A DNA stretch of 6,300 nt from Gammaproteobacteria bacterium (GTDB lineage: Bacteria; Pseudomonadota; Gammaproteobacteria; Pseudomonadales; Azotimanducaceae_A), in assembly GCA_026713405.1 (NCBI GenBank), contig JAPOON010000681.1:1-6300 (forward strand), read 5' to 3'. How positions within the stretch are numbered: the first letter of the stretch is position 1; each line of letters starts with the position of its first letter. Below, in pieces: positions 4,895 through 6,300 of the stretch. The notes under the pieces are model-generated. The model made no database searches. It saw only the letters and a program-made list of their open reading frames with translations, and was not told the DNA's origin. The position numbers were made by a program, and so were the translations under genes.

Positions 4895-6300
4895 TTGAAC
4901 AAGCTGCATCCGGTCCTCGCCAAGGCGAGCCGTTGGGAAAGCCTGAGCGACGGCGAGGCATTGAGCCTTGCCGACCACGGGGATACCTCCGCCCTGGCGT
5001 CCGTTGCCGCACAGTGGCGCGACGCCGGCTTCAGGAACGTCGTCACCTATTCGCGCAAGATATTCATTCCCCTGACGCACCTCTGCCGGGACGTCTGTCA
5101 CTACTGCACCTTCGCCCAGGTCCCGCGCAAGCTGAAGGCGCCCTACATGAGCGTGGACGAGGTTCTGGACATTGCCCACCACGGCGCCGCCCTGGGCTGC
5201 AAGGAGGCGCTCTTTACGTTGGGCGAGAAACCGGAACTGCGCTACAAGGCGGCCCGCGAGGGGCTGGAGGCGCTCGGTTTCGAGACGACGCTCGACTACC
5301 TGGAGCATGTTGCCGAAGCGGTGCTGAACGAAACCGGGCTGCTGCCCCACCTCAACCCCGGCAACATGACCCCGGAAGAACTCGACCGGCTGCGCAGGAT
5401 CTCGCCGTCCATGGGCATCATGCTGGAGTCCACTTCCGAACGCCTCTGCGAGAAGGGGATGCCGCACTACGGCTCGCCCGACAAGGTTCCCGCGGTCCGC
5501 CTGCAGACGCTGGCCGATGCCGGCAAGGCGCGCATTCCCTTCACTACCGGCATTCTCATCGGCATCGGCGAGACCCGGCGCGAGCGCATCGAGTCGCTGT
5601 TGGCCATCCGCGCCATCCATGCCGAATACGGGCACATCCAGGAGATCATCGTCCAGAATTTCCGGGCCAAGCCGGAAACGAAAATGGCACGGGCTCCCGA
5701 ACCGGACCTGGAGGAGCTGCTCTGGACCATCGCCATGGCCCGGCTCATCTTCGGCCCCGAAATGAGCGTCCAGGCGCCGCCCAACCTGAGCCCCGGCGTG
5801 CTGCCGCAGATCGTCGCCGCCGGCATCAACGACTGGGGCGGGGTTTCCCCGCTGACGCCCGACTTTGTCAACCCGGAAGCCCCCTGGCCCCATCTCGACG
5901 AACTCGCCCGGGAAACCGCGCTCGCCGGCAAGCACCTGCACGAGCGGCTCACCGTCTATCCCGATTACGCCCGGGATCTCGAATCCTGGGTGGCCCCCGA
6001 ACTGCACCAGCGCCTGCTCGACCTTGTCGACGCCGAGGGCTTTCCGCGCACCGACGACTGGTCGCCGGGCGAACAGATTGAACCGCGGGAGCAGGATCTG
6101 CAGGCGATACGGACACCGCCGGCCGGCGTTTCGGCGGACGTGCGGGCCATCCTGGAGGCGGCCTCGGCGGGCGAAGACCTGGCGGAGGCCGACGTGGGGC
6201 GCCCGTTCCCAGCCCCGGGGGACGGCTTCCCCCCGGGTACCCCGGCCGCCCCTGCACCTCCCGCGTCCGCCCACGGCGGCCCCGTCCGCCTCCTGGTCAA
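4895..6300 (+). CDS. fbiC: FbiC-type F420/Fo synthase, CofG half and linker (3' end outside window)
   Basis: FbiC joins two radical-SAM enzymes, CofG and CofH, which build 7,8-didemethyl-8-hydroxy-5-deazariboflavin (Fo), the chromophore of cofactor F420, from a tyrosine-linked ribityl intermediate. The first 380 or so residues are a full CofG domain. The [4Fe-4S]/SAM motif is Cys64, Cys68 and Cys71 in LCRDVCHYCTFAQ. Other family segments are ALFTLGEKPELRY, HLNPGNMTPEE, GIMLESTSERL, IPFTTGILIGIGETRRERIE, IQEIIVQNFRAKPETKM, and SVQAPPNLSP followed by INDWGGVSP. Beyond the CofG core the frame continues through LHERLTVYPDYARDLESWV and an acidic linker (SADVRAILEAASAGEDLAEA), as in FbiC fusions rather than stand-alone CofG. 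The CofH half would follow past 6300. The TTG start is chosen for its ribosome binding site. From about 6194 the frame stays open but the residues become proline-rich and unlike the family. FbiC versus CofG is an inference until the downstream sequence is seen. Confidence 0.92.
   Translation, partial: MNKLHPVLAKASRWESLSDGEALSLADHGDTSALASVAAQWRDAGFRNVVTYSRKIFIPLTHLCRDVCHYCTFAQVPRKLKAPYMSVDEVLDIAHHGAALGCKEALFTLGEKPELRYKAAREGLEALGFETTLDYLEHVAEAVLNETGLLPHLNPGNMTPEELDRLRRISPSMGIMLESTSERLCEKGMPHYGSPDKVPAVRLQTLADAGKARIPFTTGILIGIGETRRERIESLLAIRAIHAEYGHIQEIIVQNFRAKPETKMARAPEPDLEELLWTIAMARLIFGPEMSVQAPPNLSPGVLPQIVAAGINDWGGVSPLTPDFVNPEAPWPHLDELARETALAGKHLHERLTVYPDYARDLESWVAPELHQRLLDLVDAEGFPRTDDWSPGEQIEPREQDLQAIRTPPAGVSADVRAILEAASAGEDLAEADVGRPFPAPGDGFPPGTPAAPAPPASAHGGPVRLLV

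Noticed and set aside
4865..6274. Minus-strand open frame of 469 codons opposite fbiC
   Set aside because: It is long only because GC-rich coding DNA has few stops on the opposite strand. The plus strand has a clear CofG domain with its cysteine triad.
1..6300. CRISPR arrays, tRNA or rRNA genes, insertion sequences, toxin-antitoxin or defence genes
   Set aside because: I looked for regularly spaced repeats, cloverleaf-like segments, transposase motifs and paired small genes and saw none. Apart from the ATPase-like stub, nothing points to a mobile or defence system.

Overview
The window is GC-rich DNA and reads as a chromosome segment of a pseudomonad-like (Pseudomonadota) bacterium. The partial TypA resembles gammaproteobacterial TypA at its C-terminus (LTLEQALEFIDADELIEVTP, then IRIRK), and the other gene products also fit a high-GC proteobacterium. 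The lineage is an inference from protein resemblance, not a measured placement.

Layout. Positions 1-570 (+) hold the C-terminal third of the ribosome-associated GTPase TypA/BipA. It converges on a complete MATE-family (NorM-like) multidrug/cation antiporter at 644-2020 (-), with two hairpin-capable sequences in the 73-bp gap. After a 190-bp spacer comes a tightly coupled two-gene operon on the minus strand: a family III (CaiB/BaiF) CoA-transferase (4350-3112), then one nucleotide later an HMG-CoA lyase (3110-2211). A perfect 12-bp palindrome, ATTGTATACAAT (4378-4389), lies just upstream of the CoA-transferase start and fits the GntR/FadR-type operator pattern. From 4351 to about 4894 there is no intact gene. 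This stretch holds a 27-codon relic resembling the N-terminus of a P-loop ATPase (4525-4442, -), an AT-rich pocket with a 9-bp inverted repeat (4545-4570), and GC-rich DNA with no recognised content. From 4895 (+) to the window end runs the CofG half and linker of an FbiC-type deazaflavin (F420/Fo) synthase, cut by the window edge.

How the genes work together. The CoA-transferase and lyase form a plausible catabolic module. The first would load CoA onto a 3-hydroxy-3-methyl-dicarboxylate such as 3-hydroxy-3-methylglutarate, and the second would cleave the CoA ester to acetyl-CoA plus a keto acid. Their substrate-inducible control is suggested by the GntR-type palindrome, although no regulator gene lies in the window. 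The FbiC gene implies that the organism makes the deazaflavin chromophore Fo and probably F420. TypA and the transporter look like unrelated neighbours.

I found no convincing new multi-gene system. The items most worth a second look are the operator plus CoA-transferase/lyase cassette, the truncated ATPase relic with its orphan inverted repeat, and the last ~90 bases. There the FbiC reading frame stays open but its expected linker residues are replaced largely by prolines, which looks like sequencing error at a contig end.
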